Shown: positions 32,061 through 42,112 of the stretch, piece after piece
Layout of the letters: every line of letters starts with the position of its first letter
How positions within the stretch are numbered: position 1 is the stretch's first letter
Assembly: GCA_964035575.1 (NCBI GenBank)
Contig: OZ037874.1
Coordinates: 1,364,001-1,428,000, forward strand
Origin: Rhynchopus sp. YZ270_cl-10
Taxonomy: Eukaryota; Euglenozoa; Diplonemea; Diplonemida; Diplonemidae
Reading direction: 5' to 3'
DNA length: 64,000 nucleotides
Made by a program: the position numbers and the translations under genes
Notes under the pieces: generated by a model
What the model was told of the DNA's origin: nothing
Database searches by the model: none
The model's input: the letters and a program-made list of their open reading frames with translations, nothing else

Positions 32061-32648
32061 GACCGGGAAGCCACAGGGAAGGAATGGGGTGAACGAGAGA
32101 GTATAAGAAACATGACGAAGATCATGAATAATATGGGGAATAAAGGAGGCTTCTGGGGGGACGGGATACACGGACTGCATGTAACCGGACTATTACGATG
32201 GGGTTATCACGATGACTAGCGTGGGAAGGCGGGGGAAGACTATGCATGGAGTAGCGCGCGGGTGGCTGGACGTATTCTCTGCCGTGGGGTGGGTGTGCAC
32301 GTACTGCTGCTGAGAGGCGATTGCAGAAGGAGGAGGCGAAGAATGTCGCGACGGTAGTGAGCAACGAGGAGTAGGGCTACCACCCGCGGCAGCCGGAAAG
32401 GACCGTCCACCAGCTCAAGAGGGTGGCGGCGATGCGCGCGTTTACTTTAAGGAAATCATGAACTCCCGACGAGCACGTTCGCAATGTTACTGCCATGGTG
32501 CCTCTTTGCTGCAGTCTGGCAGCCTATCTGGTACAGTTCTCATCTTACACATGCCTCCATTTGTTGACTGTGGGCGACATTGTGAAGCACACGAGCCACA
32601 CGTTGAGTCTTCTGTCTGATGGTAAAGCGGGTGTGCTGCCTGTAGTCG

Positions 32649-32879
32649 ATGGTGAAAGGTTTCGAACAAACTGATATCCGTACGGCACATATTCTCTCAG
32701 TGGATGAACAGTACAAACAGATCTTCAGCAAAATCAAAGTTATTCCGCAGACTCCAGAAGTGGTGATACAACTAAAACAGTACTTCGACGGACGAGGTCG
32801 CTGCCTCGGCCCAGGGAAAACTCCCAACGCTGTGTGGAACGGGTTCGACGCCGCGAGTGAACTTTGGGGAACGTGCTGA
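32649..32879 (+). CDS. Orphan small ORF (76 aa), uncertain
   Basis: A reading frame with balanced amino-acid composition (MVKGFEQTDIRTAHILSVDE at its start) in a GC-rich island. It matches no family I recognise. The same reading continues imperfectly upstream in other frames, so it may be a relic of a larger gene or element. It is not clearly a functional gene. Confidence 0.2.
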   Translation: MVKGFEQTDIRTAHILSVDEQYKQIFSKIKVIPQTPEVVIQLKQYFDGRGRCLGPGKTPNAVWNGFDAASELWGTC

Positions 32880-33299
32880 CGTCGGGGTCGCGGCGCTGCA
32901 CGGTGGTGGTTGATTGACGGTGACGTATGCGAATGCGGCAAAGGCCATTGATGCGGGTACAGTTAATCTTCGGTGAGTGCTGGCGTGGGGTTTGTACCCG
33001 AAGGGGGGTACGGGGCATTACGTTCCCTCATTACGATCCGTACTGGAGGCCACAGGGAAAGGAGAACAGGTTTACCCCGGGGGGAAGGGGAACGAGCAAT
33101 CAGAGACATAGCTATCGTGGAGGTGGGGTACGGGGGGGGGGGGGGGTGGGGGGGAAAGGTTACAGAACAGGGGAGACTAATAACAGAGAGAGTTAGCGCG
33201 AAACATGAGAATGAAGAGAAAAACGATGGGTCAAAAGCACGATGAACGGAGCCTGAGCGGGGTCATATTGGGGCAACAGGGGGACGGGCAGTAAAGAGG

Positions 33300-33309
33300 G
33301 ACGAAAAAT

Positions 33310-33345
<36 letters not shown>

Positions 33346-33460
33346 GATGAAGAAGAAGAAGGGGAAAAGGTAGAGGGATAAAAGGTACAGGGAAATAAGG
33401 TAAAGGGAGATAAGGTAAAGGGATAAAAAGGTAAAGGGATAAAGGGTACAGCACTTTGCA
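33300..33460. repeat. A-run and GGTAAAGGGATAAA purine tract
   Basis: An A run of about 30 bases is followed by AAG-rich sequence and then repeated GGTAAAGGGATAA-type words up to about 33452. The sequence is almost free of pyrimidines on the + strand. It resembles the tract at 31690-32060 in bias but not in unit sequence. Confidence 0.7.
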
Positions 33461-33787
33461 AACGTGGTGTACGGGTTGAAGAGGTTCAGGGATAGACGTG
33501 TCGGGCCAGGTCGAGGCAGACCTCCAGAGGGCGCTGAACAGGCAGAGGGCGGTGGTGCTCGAAGCAGACAGAACCGGCGTCTCCGCAGGGTGACGACATC
33601 GTTTAGGGTCGTGCTGTCCGGGCCTGAAGCGTGTTTTTATTTTATTTTATGTTGATGGTACAGTGCGGCTCGCGAAAGCGACGGTGATGGGACGGTGTGT
33701 TACGCGCTTATGGCATAGGGGGTTGCGCGTGGAGGATACGGCGGCGTTCTCGGAACCGCTGGCGTTACGCACAGAAGTACGAGGGGG

Positions 33788-34081
33788 ATGAGTTTTTTGG
33801 TGGATTGGGCCAGGGACATGGCAGAAGGGGGATGGTGTAGAGTGTGGTTACGACGAGGTTTTGTCGACTGGTGGGGCGATCCGGATGAGAGGCGGAGGTC
33901 TCAGTCTGAAGAGCGTTTGGCGGCAATTTGTGTGACGCGCATGGGCCTCGACGAGCTGCGTGCACTGGACGGGGACGGAAAGCTGGTTGGGGGTCACGGA
34001 CCTCATGTGTGGATGCTGCAATTGCAGCTGTCTTTGTTTTTTCAAGAAGTGCGTTGGTGTTCATACAAAAAACCCAATTAG
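33788..34081 (+). CDS. Orphan small ORF (97 aa), uncertain
   Basis: Starts MSFLVDWARDMAEGGWCRVW and ends with KKPN, 150 bases before the receptor gene. Composition is protein-like with several Trp residues, and the surrounding GC content is high, like genes here. I recognise no domain. It may be a gene relic or a spurious frame. Confidence 0.2.
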   Translation: MSFLVDWARDMAEGGWCRVWLRRGFVDWWGDPDERRRSQSEERLAAICVTRMGLDELRALDGDGKLVGGHGPHVWMLQLQLSLFFQEVRWCSYKKPN

Positions 34082-34235
34082 TACCGTCAACTGATGGGCA
34101 GGGAGAAAAAAATGGTTCCCTTTTTTTTTTTTTTTTTGAATTTCCTCTCCCTCTCCTTCCCCCCCACCTTAAAATCCCACAGTCGTTCTTCTCTCCTTCG
34201 CCACACCCCCTATCCTGGGGCTTTTCTTTGCATGA

Positions 34236-37200
34236 ATGCCTTTTTCTTCTGTCATGAGCGGTCTTAGACTGTTTCCGCTTTTTCTTCTGTCGTGTCTGTT
34301 GTTAGCGTCACTTTGCGATGCTAGGGGCCTGTTTCCTGCACCTATTGTGGATACTGCGTGGCATTTCAGTGTACGCAGCCCGGGGGTGTGCACGGAGACG
34401 GGGTGCTACCAACGTTGTGGGGAGTACACGAGCATGATGTACTTCTATGTGCCCACTGGAGGCACGGTTGCAGTACATATGTCCTACGGGGAGCGCTTTG
34501 TCGGCACCGACACAGAAATTGTACTGCCGAACGCCTTGCAACCTTCTCTCGTCGATGCGTACAATGTGACTGCCGACCCGCCGTACGTCAGCTTCTTAAA
34601 TGGATCGAATTTTTCGTATTCGGAAGGGTTCGAAGCGCCTGCGTTGCTGGAGAGGTTTGGGCATAAGCCACTCCGTTTTGTTGCGTCAGAGAACAACTGG
34701 TATGCGCAGCTCGATGCAACCTCGATTGCCGTGGCAATGGGAGGGGAACGTTCTGTGCACGACTTTGTTTCGAAACAGGTGGTAGGGCTGTACGCAACCG
34801 AGCCGTTCTTGGTGGAAACGTTTCAAGAGGATGACAGCACGGCTGGTGCAGAGTGCTTTGACACACAGGATGTGGCATGTCTCGCAATCACGCAGAGTTA
34901 CGATGTTGTGGCAAAGATCGTTCCTTCTGGGTCCTCCTTCGCTGTTTTGTATGAAAACGGTGACGTCATTGTGTCGGGTATAGGGCTTCTCCCTGGGGGC
35001 AACATCGGCAACATCTTTGCAGTCCCAGGCCAGCCCGGTTCCTTTGTTGCTCTGGCGATGAATATTACTGTCATCCGTATTCACGGCACAGCGTTCTCAT
35101 CCGTGGTGAGCGCACCGGTGTTCGCCTTTGACCCGAACACCCCCGATCAGATATACTACGGAAACAGCCAGGGTGGGCTGATCCTCAACGGGGACCACAC
35201 AGTGTCGGTGTGGAGTGAAGGGAAGTACAGCATGCCCGACAGTCCTACGTGGTTCGATGATGTCGAGAACGTCTACGTCAACTCGGCAGCGTTTGTGTTA
35301 CTGCATGTGGACGGGACCGTGACGTCGTGGGGTGATGCTGCGTGTGGTGGTGACGTATCGACGGTGGCGTCGCTCTTAGAAGGTGGAATCCGCCAGATCA
35401 CGACCACCATCAGCAGCAGGTCCTTCGGAGTCATCCTCGACTCTGGAGATGCATTCTTCTGGGGAGACGTGTACCAGCCCTTCGCACAGTCAATCAGTAA
35501 CGCGACGTACATGATGCCCCTGCCAGAGGATGTGTACGTCGTGTACAACGAAAAGCCGCAGTACGACGTTATCGGTGCCAGGGACTCACATCAGTCAACG
35601 TCGTTATGCCTAACAGGCATGCGCGCCATGTGCACGACGTTCCGCTGTCCCTTTGGGTCTACCAAGCCAGGGCAGAATGCGATTTCCTGTCCATCGGGCG
35701 GGTGCACTGCCAAGATTTGCTGTGCTGGCAAAGCCGTTTCAGTGGTGCCAGCAACAAATGCGCCAGTAACAAACGTGACAGCAACTATTGTGCCAGCAAC
35801 AAACGTGCCACCAACTAATGCGCCAGTAACAAACGTGACAGCAACACCAACAAACGTGCCAGTAACTAATGTGACAGCAGACACTGTCGTACCAACCACA
35901 GCTGCGCCAGCTACAACGGTACCAACGACAGCGTTACCGCCTCCAACTCCACCGAATGACACACTTGAACCACCGACAGACACACCGACCTCATCATCGA
36001 CACCTCTACCACGGACAGACACACCTGCACCACCGACACCTGAACCTGCACCAGCGCCCCCACAGACGATTGTTCCTACTTCCACGGAGACACCCACCAC
36101 GCCAGTCACGATACCACCTACGGCAGCACTGCCTGTGCAGACGTCGACACCGTCGTTGCTGCCTGAGACTGTGTCGGATGCTACAGCACTGTACGCGCTT
36201 GTCGTGTCACTGGCGCTGGCACTGCTACTGCTTGCGTCGTGTGGTGTGCTGTGGTGCAGGCGTGCGATGCGTCAGGAGAAGGCAGCACCACACACGCTAG
36301 TAGAGATGACCAGCACCCTTCTGCCCACAGATCCGACAGACCCCACATCCGAAATGCTCACAGCTACGGCAGAATCCCCACACACACACATAGCCATGTA
36401 CAGCGTGAACAGCACAGGCTCCGTCATCGAAGGCGTGTTACCCTCCGGTACAGGTGTGGAGGGTCCCGCAGACACAGTGTACGCATCGTGGACGAAGGAC
36501 CGTGAGGTCGGGCGTGGCGCCTACGGGGTGGTGTACGTGGGGCGGCTTGCGGACGGGCGTGCTGTGGCGATGAAGGAGCAGCACTCTGCGGAGCGGGGGG
36601 ACGCAGACGACGCGGTGGCGAACCTGCGTCTGCTGCGGCGGCTGCGGCACCCACACCTGACGGAGATGCTGGATGTTGTGTACGATGCTGGGGGACGGCG
36701 CCTGTGTGTACTGATGGAGTACGTGTCCGGTGGGTCGCTGGGTGCGTACGTGCGTGGGCTGGGGCGGCGGCTGGAGGAGCCGAAGGCAGTGTTCTACATG
36801 CGCCAGGTGCTGCAGGCGTTGGGGTTCCTGCACGGGAACCGTGTGGTGCACCGGGACCTGAAGGCAGAGAACGTGCTGCTGACGGCGGCAGGTGTGGCCA
36901 AGTTGTGTGACTTTGGGTCGATGAAGCAGTTTGTGGGCACTGAGTGTGGGGGTGTGGACAACAACGAGGATGACGAGGATGGCCACGACAATGTCGACAA
37001 CGACAGCGTTCTGGGGACAAGGAGCAGGGAGATGACACACATCGCTGCGTCACGGTACAACACGCAGGTGGGGAGTCCGCACTGGATGGCGCCTGAGGTC
37101 CTGGACCAGCTGAGTGGGTTTGTGGAGGCAGGGCCTGCAGCAGATGTGTTCAGCTTTGGGTGCACTGTGTCTGAGGTGCTGAACGAGGGTGTGCCACCGG

Positions 37201-38435
37201 GGAGGTTCTGTGAGGAGGGTCCGTGGGCACCCCTTGTGAAGACGATGCAGTTCCCGCCCGAGAACATAGCGACAGATGTGTCGGAGCATGCTCGCGACCT
37301 GCTCAGCAAGACGCTCCTGCGTGACCCGGATGCACGTCCGAGTGCTGTGGATCTGCTGCAGCATCCGTTCATTGCGCAGTGGACGGGTGCGAACATCACT
37401 GTTCTGCGTGAGTGTGATGGTGCTGGTGATGGGGGGAACGCTGGGACACACAGGCAAGCACACGAACGGCTGAGTGCTGGGGCAATGCGGTCACGGACAC
37501 GTATGCGTCCGCCTCTGGGGAAGGGGTCGTTTGGGGTTGTGTACCGAGCGACTGTTGCGGGCCGTGGTGGGCACGTGGCTGTGAAGGACATCCAGCTGGA
37601 CGTGGGACACTCGGCAAAGGCACGGGAACGTGTGGAGCGGGAGTTTGTGCTGATGCGGTCGCTGCACCACGAACACATTGTGCAGTACCTGGGCCACATG
37701 TGGCGTGACGGGACACGCCTCGAGATCTTCATGGAGTACATGCCTGGGGGGTCTGTGCGGAGCCTGCTGCGTGCACGCAGGAAGGGGCTGGATGTGGCGA
37801 CGATCTGGCGGTACGTGCGGCAGGTGCTGCTGGGGCTGGCGTACCTGCACAAAGGTGGGGATGGGTTTGCGCCAATTGCACACCGGGATGTGAAGGCAGA
37901 CAACCTGCTGCTTTCGATTGACGCAACTGTGAAGCTGTCTGACTTTGGGTGCAGCAAGCTGTTTGAGGGGGATGGGACGGGGGCAGGTGGTGGTGTAGGT
38001 GGTGGAGGTGGAGGGGCAGGTGTGGGGACACACGAGGGTGCGAGCTTCGGTGCTGCTGGGGCGCAGACGTGTGTGGGGACGCCGTTCTGGATGGCGCCAG
38101 AGGTGCTGCAGCGCCGCCACTCGCACGGGGGTGAGGGCGACTACGGGACACGCTGCGACATCTGGTCGCTGGGGTGCACTGTTGTTGAGATGCTTGGTGC
38201 CACACCCTGGCGTGTGCACGCACGCGAGACAGAACACGAGATCCTCGTTCGTGCCCTGACAAGCACAGGTGGGCCCCTTGTCCCCGACACAGCCCCGCCA
38301 GACTTGGCACACTTTTTGTCCCGCTGCTTCGTCCGCGAACCACAGCAGCGCCCTTCTGCTCAGACACTGCTGGAGGGCGATTGGAGCAGCCACGTGCACG
38401 ACGATGTTGTGGAGCACATTACACCTCTTGAATGA
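34236..38435 (+). CDS. RCC1-like ectodomain receptor with two tandem kinase domains (copy 2)
   Basis: 1,399 residues. The start ATG at 34236 (or 34254) gives a signal peptide (LRLFPLFLLSCLLLASLC). The ectodomain has RCC1-type repeats, clearest as FVLLHVDGTVTSWGDAACGG and FGVILDSGDAFFWGD, then a Cys-rich module ending KICC (about 35610-35725), a Thr/Pro/Asn stalk, and a membrane helix (about residues 649-669). Kinase 1: GRGAYG, Lys780, HRDLKAEN (Asp874), DFG (892), GSPHWMAPEV. Kinase 2: GKGSFG, Lys1117, HRDVKADN (Asp1218), DFG (1236), GTPFWMAPEV. Both resemble STE/MAP3K kinases. In kinase 1 the helix-C Glu position holds Asn796; kinase 2 keeps it (Glu1136). It is a probable plasma-membrane receptor phosphorylating Ser/Thr; the ligand is unknown. 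From GVEGPADTVY to the stop, and about 410 bp beyond, it is nearly identical to 47554-51708. Confidence 0.92.
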   Translation: MPFSSVMSGLRLFPLFLLSCLLLASLCDARGLFPAPIVDTAWHFSVRSPGVCTETGCYQRCGEYTSMMYFYVPTGGTVAVHMSYGERFVGTDTEIVLPNALQPSLVDAYNVTADPPYVSFLNGSNFSYSEGFEAPALLERFGHKPLRFVASENNWYAQLDATSIAVAMGGERSVHDFVSKQVVGLYATEPFLVETFQEDDSTAGAECFDTQDVACLAITQSYDVVAKIVPSGSSFAVLYENGDVIVSGIGLLPGGNIGNIFAVPGQPGSFVALAMNITVIRIHGTAFSSVVSAPVFAFDPNTPDQIYYGNSQGGLILNGDHTVSVWSEGKYSMPDSPTWFDDVENVYVNSAAFVLLHVDGTVTSWGDAACGGDVSTVASLLEGGIRQITTTISSRSFGVILDSGDAFFWGDVYQPFAQSISNATYMMPLPEDVYVVYNEKPQYDVIGARDSHQSTSLCLTGMRAMCTTFRCPFGSTKPGQNAISCPSGGCTAKICCAGKAVSVVPATNAPVTNVTATIVPATNVPPTNAPVTNVTATPTNVPVTNVTADTVVPTTAAPATTVPTTALPPPTPPNDTLEPPTDTPTSSSTPLPRTDTPAPPTPEPAPAPPQTIVPTSTETPTTPVTIPPTAALPVQTSTPSLLPETVSDATALYALVVSLALALLLLASCGVLWCRRAMRQEKAAPHTLVEMTSTLLPTDPTDPTSEMLTATAESPHTHIAMYSVNSTGSVIEGVLPSGTGVEGPADTVYASWTKDREVGRGAYGVVYVGRLADGRAVAMKEQHSAERGDADDAVANLRLLRRLRHPHLTEMLDVVYDAGGRRLCVLMEYVSGGSLGAYVRGLGRRLEEPKAVFYMRQVLQALGFLHGNRVVHRDLKAENVLLTAAGVAKLCDFGSMKQFVGTECGGVDNNEDDEDGHDNVDNDSVLGTRSREMTHIAASRYNTQVGSPHWMAPEVLDQLSGFVEAGPAADVFSFGCTVSEVLNEGVPPGRFCEEGPWAPLVKTMQFPPENIATDVSEHARDLLSKTLLRDPDARPSAVDLLQHPFIAQWTGANITVLRECDGAGDGGNAGTHRQAHERLSAGAMRSRTRMRPPLGKGSFGVVYRATVAGRGGHVAVKDIQLDVGHSAKARERVEREFVLMRSLHHEHIVQYLGHMWRDGTRLEIFMEYMPGGSVRSLLRARRKGLDVATIWRYVRQVLLGLAYLHKGGDGFAPIAHRDVKADNLLLSIDATVKLSDFGCSKLFEGDGTGAGGGVGGGGGGAGVGTHEGASFGAAGAQTCVGTPFWMAPEVLQRRHSHGGEGDYGTRCDIWSLGCTVVEMLGATPWRVHARETEHEILVRALTSTGGPLVPDTAPPDLAHFLSRCFVREPQQRPSAQTLLEGDWSSHVHDDVVEHITPLE

Positions 38436-38861
38436 TGGACGCTGTGGTAGTTAATTTGCAATCGAACTATTTCGCTTTTCGTGGAACGTCCTGCGCCTGA
38501 CGCGAACAAAGAACTCTGACGCATCTGGTTACGCACCTGATTTTGCCTTGAGTTAACTGTGGTTTTAAGACGACCACAACAACGCATTCGGGTAAAATCA
38601 GGTGGCATGATGCATAAGTGTATTATTTATGTTTTGTCACTCTGTTTATTGCATTTGATTCCTTTTCCCCCGGATTTATTGTTGTTGGTTGTGGCTCTGA
38701 GTGAGAGAAAACCGAATGGAGTGGGAACGTAAGTGAGACCGTAGAGAGGGAAGGCAACGAGCTTTTTACATATTATTTTGTTCTGTATACCTGCTTACAG
38801 TTTCCCTGTAAACCACTCCCAAGTGTCAGTGCCTGCGTCCCAGAGGCGTTTGCACTATCAA
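36457..38861 (+). repeat. Near-identical duplicated block: kinase module and 3' flank
   Basis: The block 36457-38435 aligns without gaps to 49730-51708 (1,979 bp each); by eye there are about a dozen base differences. Homology continues through the 3' flank to about 38861 (51709-52122 in the partner), with small indels, and ends within the beta motif. Upstream of 36457 the two genes diverge abruptly. The window-start fragment (1-1341) belongs to the same family. Confidence 0.88.
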
Positions 38862-41234
38862 CTTCATTCACTGTTTTTTTCTCTTCCACTAAAACTCACG
38901 CGCAGAGAAAACTCTCGTTTTTTTTTTTGCACACGGTGCTTCCGTTGTTTTGTTTTTCTCAGAGACACCTTTTTCACATTTTTTTTCGGTTCTCTTTTGC
39001 TTGGTGATGAAAACCAAGAGTCTTGGGGTCATCTCACCTTTCAGTTGTTCTTCCTCTTCCTTCTCTGTTCAAGAAGATAACATTTTAGCGCACGAGAATT
39101 CGAATAGCAGAATTGACGGAACTTTTGACCAAATGCAGTAAACTATGCGTAACATACTCGAGCTTGTTACGTAACAAATGTGAGCATGTACCATTTTGCT
39201 TGTTACATGCTAGAGAGCCACTTCAGAGGCGCTGACTTTGTAGAACCTAGAAAATCCACTTTTTCGTGGCATCCCCACCATCACCAAAACCAATTCGTTG
39301 TGCGTTTGCGATGCTGATGGCAAAGCCAGCAGAACCCCTCCCCTCTACGCCAGCCAAGTGGCAAGAGATGTACAAAGATCTCATAACAAAGAGGAACCTC
39401 TCGCAGTCTCAATGGGCCAAATGAACGAGCAAGTTGAGAGCAACGTCGCACGCACAGCCGTGGTCGTGGAGAGGCTGAAGCTGGACGGCCTGGATGGCAC
39501 AGTTGCGTGTAAAATAAAGTGTGAGATCATGTCAGGCTGGAGCAGACGTTTTCTGCACAGCCGTGCGGGTGCAGTGTACTTTTTCATAACCCCCTTTTTT
39601 AGCTGTACCTTTTTTGCGTGCGTGCGTAATTTTCTTTCCGTTGCAGCAGGTTGTCCTGGTGCAGCGACTCTTTGTGCGTTCTGTTGCCATCACAGAGCAA
39701 CTCACAGTTTCCGCATGAGAACATGCGAGACACTTAAGTGTGTCAAGTGTACAGCACAGTATGTTACCTTTTGCAAACGTGTTTGAAGCGTATGTACCCC
39801 CAAGAGGCTTGGATGTGCTTCCAAAAGCTTTTAGCTGTGGTGACCCTTTTGACACTGCCTCGCGGCATTTCGTAAAAGCAATGTGTTCTGTCATTTTCAC
39901 TTTGTGTTGGACTATCTATTAGTATAATTACCCTCAAAAAAAGCTCTTTTTTTTTATACACTGTTACGAGGGCTATTGTATTTCAGGTCAACTTTTTTTT
40001 TTGTCTGTTTTTTTGAAATGGATGTGGCATCTACGTTCTTCTTTCATATACGTGCGTGCTTGTTGCTAGTGTTGATAAAGATGTCCGTCACAGAGAGAGA
40101 CACAGTCATTTTTCCAGTTTTCGTCGCTATGGTTTCCTTTCCTTCATGTGGTTATTTAGGCTACGTGCGTACCGTAGGATGAAAGAGTGGCATCATCACA
40201 GAGACCTAGTAACAACAAGCCAGTTTTGCACAAATAATTAATATACGTGCCTGCGTACGAAACCCATACAGATTGAGACACCCATATTAGTTATGGGCGC
40301 AAATACATTTGTCCCATCGTCCTACAGAATTTTTTTTTCTCCAAATTATAAAACTCTGGTGTGGGGGTCCACGCAAAAGACACAACAATTCATCTCAACA
40401 TTATTCCTTTCTTTCCACCCGCCCTTTACTGTACTCGAGAGGCTCCCGTGCCTTAACCTGAGTGCTAGCAATTGCTTGGGGTAACGACATCATCCTGGAC
40501 AACGTCTTTGTGATGAAATGACCAACCCATATACATAGCAAGACTAATTTTTTTTTAAGTGCCTGCGTCTGTCCGATGAACGGTGAAGGCGTTTTGCACT
40601 TTTCATCTTTTTTTTTTGGAAAAATTGTTGGAGTAGTGTAGTTGCCTCGGTTGTGTTGCCACAGTTGTGCAAATCTCCACTGTTTTTTTCGTTCTCAGAG
40701 AGAGGGTAAACCCTCCCTGCCCCTACGAAATGCAGGTTACCGAAAACAGTCAGGCCAGAGCTCGCTCTTCCACATTGGGGTAACGGGGGTGTGCAGCCAA
40801 AGACGTCATGTCAATACCGAGGAGGGTGAGGGGCCACTGTCGGTACAGCATGGGACGCCAAGAGAGAGATGTTGTGTCTTGACAAGAATACACTAAACGT
40901 GTTTGATTTTTTTTTAAATACATCCTCGCGTTCAGTGCAGAGAGCATAGAGCAACGTCACGTCTGCAACGACTTTCTTTGGTTCACCACCCACTCCACCT
41001 TCCTCCCTCCCTCCCTGTACTGAACCCATTTGTTCTGTTTTGATTTTATTTTATTCTTTTGTACGTCCCAGGATCTCTGTTCTGGGACGAATCCCCAAAA
41101 GTGGGCAAGGGTGACGATCTCACCCTGAACAACCGTCGTAAGTTTTCTTTTTATTTTTTTTATTTTGGACCAGATCCACTTTTTCGTTTGTTCCTAGCAA
41201 AGTTCGACATATAATGGTGTGGCTGAAGGGGGGT

Positions 41235-41391
41235 GCTATTTTCTGCTATTTTCTGCTATTTTCTGCTATTTTCTGCTATTTTCTGCTATTTTCTGCTATT
41301 TTCTGCTATTTTCTGCTATTTTCTGCTATTTTCTGCTATTTTCTGCTATTTTCTGCTATTTTCTGCTATTTTCTGCTATTTTCTGCTATTT
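41235..41391. repeat. (TTTTCTGCTA)n satellite, about 15 copies
   Basis: A perfect 10-bp tandem repeat bounded by GGGGGGTGCTA on the left and TTTTGGGGGTC on the right. It starts within a copy of the TGGTGTGGCTGAA block known from the element at 4252-4420, suggesting that it expanded inside a copy of that element. Confidence 0.95.
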
Positions 41392-41578
41392 TGGGGGTCT
41401 GGATTTTTTTTATTTTTTGGCCGTGGTTTGGGCTTTTGCTAAAGGGACTCCTGACCCCAGCCAGTCCCCAAAACACCTACCAAAGATGTAGGACAACGTT
41501 TTTTTCGAGCAAAAAAGCGTAAAAAATAAGAGCAATTTTAGCACAAAAAAAATGTATTTTGTCCCTATATAGACCAGG

Positions 41579-41828
41579 TGCTGTACTGTGTACTGTGTAC
41601 TGTGTACTGTGTACTGTGTACTGTGTACTGTGTACTGTGTACTGTGTACTGTGTACTGTGTACTGTGTACTGTGTACTGTGTACTGTGTACTGTGTACTG
41701 TGTACTGTGTACTGTGTACTGTGTACTGTGTACTGTGTACTGTGTACTGTGTACTGTGTACTGTGTACTGTGTACTGTGTACTGTGTACTGTGTACTGTG
41801 TACTGTGTACTGTGTACTGTGTACTGTG
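41579..41828. repeat. (TACTGTG)n satellite, about 35 copies
   Basis: A near-perfect heptamer repeat. Because seven is not a multiple of three, all frames are open and create ORFs of 85-143 codons on both strands; these are not genes. The unit differs by one base from the TACTGGG satellite at 44373-44788. Confidence 0.95.
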
Positions 41829-42112
41829 CGAAAATTGATCAAAAACGAGAACTTGTCCATTTCGGCAAATTGACCCCACCACTGGCCGGACGGATTCCGA
41901 AATTGCAAATGCCGGTGTTTAAAAGCTTCACTAGCGAGAAATTTTTTTCAAAAAAAAAAATACCCACAAAATGAAAATGAAGCCCCGTGCTTTCACGAAG
42001 TACGCAAGAACTACGCAACAAGTACGCAACAAGTACGCAAAATGGGGTTATCAGGAGCGCCACCAACAAACGTTTCTTTTTATTCCCCCCCCCCCCCCCC
42101 CCCCCTAGGGGA

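Larger units (their letters stand above)
24848..34235. other. Nine-kilobase repeat-rich region
   Basis: No confident gene. It holds motif copies gamma and beta, small inverted-repeat elements (26315-26500, 26838-26944, 29033-29266), the long CATACAATGC-family element (27366-29546), a pair of inverted segments (28668-28830 and 30925-31080), a purine-rich repeat tract (31690-32060), and a GC-rich stretch with two orphan ORFs (32160-34080). Homopolymer tracts include A runs near 31690 and 33310 and a G run near 33130. Confidence 0.6.

Noticed and set aside
36794-37957. 387-codon minus-strand frame, repeated at 50067-51230
   Set aside because: It is antisense to the kinase domains and arises from GC-rich third positions; the + strand has all kinase motifs.
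37491-38417. 308-codon minus-strand frame, repeated at 50764-51690
   Set aside because: Same shadow effect opposite kinase 2; its His/Pro/Arg-rich product has no domain.
41477-41908. Long frames of TVHSTQY or CVLCTVY repeats on both strands
   Set aside because: They are translations of the TACTGTG satellite and have no gene context.
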